Shown piece by piece: positions 52,201-58,200 of a stretch of DNA of 64,000 nt. Source of the DNA: Dicaeum eximium (taxonomy: Eukaryota > Chordata > Aves > Passeriformes > Dicaeidae); NCBI GenBank assembly GCA_013396995.1, contig VWZP01009946.1:151382-215381 (forward strand). Direction: 5' to 3'. Within the stretch, counting starts at the first letter, position 1. Each line of letters opens with the position of its first letter. Below the pieces are notes generated by a model. It did no database searches. It was given only the letters and a program-made list of their open reading frames with translations, and had not been told where the DNA came from. The position numbers were made by a program, and so were the translations under genes.

Positions 52201-55200
52201 AATATGGAAGCAAAGAAAGTAAAACCTGACCAGTGCTGACAGCCTCCAAGCAAAATAAAGAGGGAAGGCACACAGATATGTTTTTGAAATGTGCTTTACC
52301 AGGATAGACGGTCGTGGTTTCCTTGGAATGCCAGTACTGTTCTGAATCCATCCTTTGAGGATTGCTGTTGGTTGGAGATCCCTTTAGACAATGCCCTGGC
52401 TGCACCAGGCCTAAACTGAGCTTGCTGAGGAACAGCCAGTGGTGGAGTGCAGAGGGATGCAGAATACAAAGAAGGAACAGAATTCTGTATCCAGAATTTA
52501 ATTCCACACTCTTACATAGTCTTTAGGCAGTTCCTTCAGCCTAGGTTATACACTTGCTAAACAGGCATAAGGTTCTTTGGGTACATACTGGGACTTTTAA
52601 TTAAATCTTTCAGGCAGAGTTTAAGAAGAAAATTTTAAAATAAAATTACTGATCTAATTCACTAGGAAAGAACACTCTTACCTTTCTGCCAGGTGGTCCA
52701 GGGAACCCAGTTAAACCAGGTAAGCCCACATCTCCCTGTGGGAAGCAAGCAAGTTCAATTACTTTTCAGCAACATTTTCCCTATGCCTGCTGCAGTTACC
52801 ACAATTATTTTGCTGACACCAGCTCCCAGCTATTGATATTTCTGGTTCTAATCACAACTCTTCAAGACCTGACTGGATAAGAAGAGTAGATTTAAACAAC
52901 ATCTCTATTAACTGGCTCATATAAATAATAACCCCAGTTAATTAATGGCAGCTGCTGCTGGAGTCCAGCTTTTCGCAAGCAGAATGAATGTGCTTTTTTT
53001 CCTCTCAATGATCTCATTCAGTCACATGCTTCATTCGCCTTTCAATAGGCATTGAAATCGCCAAGGCAAGGAAATTTTAGATTTTAAATGCAATAGGAAC
53101 AACAGGTACCTCCTGCCAAATCCTGTGATTTGCTCTCACACTCCGCTACTGCACTGGCTCAGCCCCTGGCTCCCGTTGGGATGGTGCTGGTGGTGTAATT
53201 GTTTAACCTGCCCATCTGACAGGGATTGAACCTTTGCAGGCTGCTTGTGGGAGGGTTTGTTCAGTGGCCTGTACTTCTGAAAAGGGATTGCATCACATCC
53301 CAGCTGGCAAACTCAAACCATCACAGAACGGATGAGCGCGTTGCTGTGAGACCTCTCCAACCCCAACCCGGCTGTGTGAGCCCACTTGGCCTCCTCTGAT
53401 CAGCATCAAAAAAACCCTGGAGTGCCTTCTTACTGAAATTCAACGAATTTCCAGTATCTAGCTTGAAAATTAGGCATCACTCCAAACTCCTGCTGGAAAC
53501 TCCTTATTCCTATTACTGCTATCAGGGATAAAGCCTTGTTAACACAAGCTAAAGGTGATCTGCATCTGTCCCTTTTTTACACCAAGCATTGCCTTCAAGA
53601 AAACAGCTCCAGACTCTGCAGGTGGATGATTTCCACGTTATTCCACTCTGATATAGTGTACCAGAAATTTTAAAAGACATGGTGTTAAGTTAAAAGCATC
53701 ATTTCAGACTTAGCCTTCTGAATGGTTTCTAGCATCGCCTTCCATCTTGCAATTCTGTGGCCTCACTGTGCTTTATGGAGGCATCTGGTGTCAAATGAAG
53801 GGCCCAAGCTCCTTATGGCTGCTGCTTTCTATGAGCTGTGCATTTCTAGCAAGGCTTATGGTGAGAGGAAGAGAGGCAGGCTTCTGCCCTGGACACGAGT
53901 TACCAAGGATGGTGCAGCCATCACTGGAAGAGCTAATTGAGGTAGATGATGTGGGGCCCTGATTGCCCTACTGTTCATTTCTAGAATTCTGTGATGGCTT
54001 GTTGCATCAGTAAAAATCACTCAGCTGTGAAACAGCAGAAATGGGAGCTGAAACTTCTTGAAAGGAATGAGCAGAACTCTGATCCTCAAAAACTGCTACA
54101 CCCAGAAAGCAGCTTTCCTTCCCAGCTGGGTGCTTTGTGTTGGTGTGAGCAGCCCTTGGACCTCAGTGAGGTCCAAGCCTTAGAAGCCTCCACCAAGAAA
54201 CCTCTACCCTGATGGGGCTAGAGCATGAGGCAAACCCCTGTTCCTCAGCTCCTCGGCAAGAGCATCCTTTCCTTGGCCTCCAAGGTTTTTATTCCTTACA
54301 CTGGGATTGCCTCTTGCTGCAGCTGCATGCCCAGAGCAGGCTGTACCTCATATGTGCCACTTGCAGCGCTTGGCTGAAGTAGCCACGTGCCTGTGGCAGC
54401 AGGGACTTCAGCTGGGCTGCAGGTTGTGGATAAATTGGATAAACACTCAGACAACACCATGGTGGCAGGCGGCACCTCAGTGCACTATGATCATTGAGAG
54501 CTGCCTCTCTTTAGTCCTGAGTCCAAGAGCTTGGCCTTATTTCCCAGTCCTAAGTCTACTTGAGCAGCTGGGATGCAGCACAGACTCCCTCTGTGTGTGC
54601 ACAGCTCTAAAAGCCCCCATGGCCTCGGGGTGACATCTCACCTTCTGCCCATTGCGAGCTTTTCCAGGTGACAGCCCAGGATCACCTTTCTGACCCTGAA
54701 ACGAAAAACTTACGTTAGTGACATAATCCAAGGCCCCAGCCCACAGATGTGGTTCTGCTTCCACCAAGCCTCCAAATTAGAAAAATATTTTGTTTTATCC
54801 CAGTCTTGCCTGACGTCCCAAATGGATTAAAGTGGCCTAGAATAGCTGTTTTGCTGGGGGTGGATTTGGTGAGTGATTGCTGCTGCTAAAGAGTTGAGTT
54901 TTAAATAGTAGTTGACAGTATTCAATTGGCTAAAGAAAGGATAACTGGAAGAAAGCAATGTCAGGGCTTTTGATATTTATTAGACCAGACAGCTGCGATT
55001 CCTTCCTTGTCTACAACTACCATCACAAAAATAATTACCAAGCCTATTATTGGGGCTGAACCATCCTTCTCAACAACTCACTAGATGCTGTTGCTTTTTA
55101 AAGTGTGAGGAACAGATGAGACTGCAGAGAAAGTTGTACTAATTAGACACCCCCAACAGGCAGAGCAATTGTGAGGCTCCCAGCCTGGCAGAAAGCAGCA

Positions 55201-58200
55201 CTTGACCTTAAGTGGCAGTATTCCTTATTTTCCTCCTTAACAACCGTGACGAGGGAAATTACAGTCTGAGGCTGTGATCTTCTGACAAACACAGCCTGGA
55301 ATCTCAGCAGCATTTGATCATCTAATTCCAGCAGATTCCTTTGGAAATCCCACTTCAAATTCTCAAGAGGTGGAAAGGTAATGTGAGCACCTAACGGGGA
55401 GAGATGCAAGTAGGAAAATCTAGAAGAGACTGAAGTGTGCCAGGTTCTTTGGGTAGAGGAAAGGTAAAGCTTAGCACACATAACATCTCTTCTGGCACAG
55501 CCAAGATGGGTATCCCAGGATCAGTCACTATTTAACACCTCCTGAATCATAAACAAGCCACAACCTCTGTGTGCCACATCAGCACAGGACAGCTGGGAGC
55601 GTTAATTAATGGCTGTCAAGTGAAGTGCTTGGAGGGAAGGGCCGACCCAGAAAGGAGCAGTACTGGTTATTAACTGGCACTTCTCATGAGCAGCACAGAG
55701 CTGGTCACAGCCAGCTGAGCTGCTTTTCCACACCCTCCTGTGAGGACATTCCACGTGTACTTCCCACCTTGCACTGAGTGGAACCCCCCCCTTCTCCTCC
55801 TCCTCCAGCATCCAGCACAGGCTGTGAGACTCAGGAGTGAGACTGCTTGGCTCTGGACTGTAGGGAGCACTGCTGATTCAAGGCAGATGTATCTGCACAA
55901 ATTCTCAATGAAGGCTGCTGCCTTTCCAAGCAGTAAATGAAGTCATGCAGATAATCTTGCTTTGCATGCAGCTGTTATCAGGGCAATTCTCCCACTCCTT
56001 GAGCTTCAGAGCAGTCAGTGGGTGCTGCCACTGCTGGGAACAGATTAGAGCAGCCCTTGGGATCACTGGGTGTTCATTTCTACTCTGCAAAATCAATTTA
56101 CTGCAGCAGGTAGACACCCACCACTTTCCCTAAATCTTCCCATGTGCTCCATGCAATGACTTTGAGACATGGAAAAGAACTTGTGTTTTTCCTGGGAAGC
56201 TCCAGGTCACATTAGCCAAGTCTGTGCTTTGCACTGGTTCTGTGTTCAGCTCTGCTGAGACCATCACACAGGTGGAGAGCTCAGCCATGAGCAGGATCAC
56301 ATGTCCCCAAGATCAATCAGCAGTGGGGCCAGCTGGATGTGAGGGCTGAAATTGTGACTTAATTCCTTGAGTTTTTTTACAGAGCAATAACAGGGGAATT
56401 AACCTAAGTCTCATCCATCACCATGCCACAGCACCTTTCCCACAAGCTTTTCTCTTTCCCATCCCAACTTACTGAGAACACCTCTTCCTCTTGTAAAAGA
56501 AGAAATTGTTTTCTTCTGGGATTTTTTCCTACCTGGGAGAAGTGTAGAGCTGTGCAGTTTAAACATCTCAGTTTTGCAATCCCACTAACACTATTTTAAA
56601 TATCAGTGAGCCAAACTGATGAGCTGCCTTGGAGAGAAAAAACATTCACTACACTGAAAATACAGTCTGTTTCAAGCATTTTAAGAAGAGATTTATCCAG
56701 AGCAGCAAATCATCCTAATGCCTGATGCCAAAAGCCTCCAGGTGAAAGATGCAAACCCAACTTTTGCAGTGGCTTTTGAAAACACACCTTGTCTGACCAT
56801 CTGCCCAATCCCAGATGCTTTTAGGGCATTCTGAGAGCTAGACCTGGTTGTTATCAAAAACACCCCTCCTGTCCCCCAGCAGCTTTCAGGTGACAGACCC
56901 AGTCACAGCCCCAGCCCACCTGTGGCTACAGCTATTGCAGAGGTTATCTGCAATAATCAGTCTCTGCCAGCCAGATGCAACTGCAATTTTACAACTGCCA
57001 AGGACAGCAAGCAGAATGCAGAAAGTGGCAAGAGTCCCCCTTTAAGCAGCTTCACATCATGAATTGCTGAGCTAAGCACCACAGGCTGAATTCCCAGGTG
57101 GCACAAGCAGGTGTAATGCCACTGGAGTCAGTGGAACCAAGCCCAAGCAGATCAGCAGGATTTTGGCTCAACAGCTACAAACAGCTCTGTGCAAAAGATC
57201 AGCTTCCTAAATCCAAGGAATTACAAGTGCTCAGCTCCAGTGCTGAGAATAAAGTGGGCTCTGCACAGAGTTGACTGTGAAATGCAGAAACACAGCAAAA
57301 GCACTACAGCCAGGCAGGAGACACAAAAACACCCAGAGCCTGCAGTGCCACAGCACAGCCCTTACACAGAGCTGCCCAACCTTACAAGGGCTCTGGTAGT
57401 TCAGCTGATAAATCTTATGCTCCTGGGTCCCTTCTGAAGTGACAGTGACATGGTGTTAGTCATGGTTTCCAAGCTGTATCTATCTGGGAAACTTCAATTT
57501 CCTTTCTTAGATTGCTTGTTTTTTCTATGGGATTAACTGCTGTCTAAGCCAGACCAAGTCCAGCAGGCACCTGATGGCCCTCAGCAGGAGAAGTTCCACT
57601 TGGAGCTGCTTTGCCCTCTTGTGCAGGCTGAACTTTCACATGTCCATCATTTCTGCCATGTGCTGGGGCTGTTAAGAAGATTCCCATCTCTGAAAGTGTC
57701 CAAGGCCAGGCTGGATGGAGCTCTGATGGACCTGGTCTAGTGGAGGATGCCCCTGCCATAATGAGATGAGCTTTCAGGTTCCAACCCAAACCACTCTTTG
57801 ATCATCTTATGATGAAGAAATTAGGTCCCAGTGCAGGTTTACAGGCAGTTAAAAAATAAGGGGGTGAAAACCACTTTTTGGGGCAAAGTCCATTTTCTGT
57901 GAGTGCTGTAATGCCAGAGAATTGAAGGGAAGGGGGGGAATCAATACTGACATCTGATCCACACCTTCCAAAGAGCATTTCTGAGGCAGAGATGATGTAA
58001 CCACGGCTCACCAGGCTCTCCCTGCTAGAGATGAGCCTTTGCTGTGGCCTGGGCTGAGCTCCAGCTCTCACATCCCATTGCAAACCTAATACTTCTTTTG
58101 ACAATGCACCGTGAACAGACCAATCCTGCAAATGGTGGCTGGACAAAAATAAAATATATCACAGAGCCTGATGACACCAGATCTCTGCTGCAGACTTACA

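Noticed and set aside
53720..53960. Plus-strand segment with a pair of overlapping 70-codon frames, considered as a retroelement fragment
   Set aside because: I could not match it to CR1 or any other family, and it has no motif.
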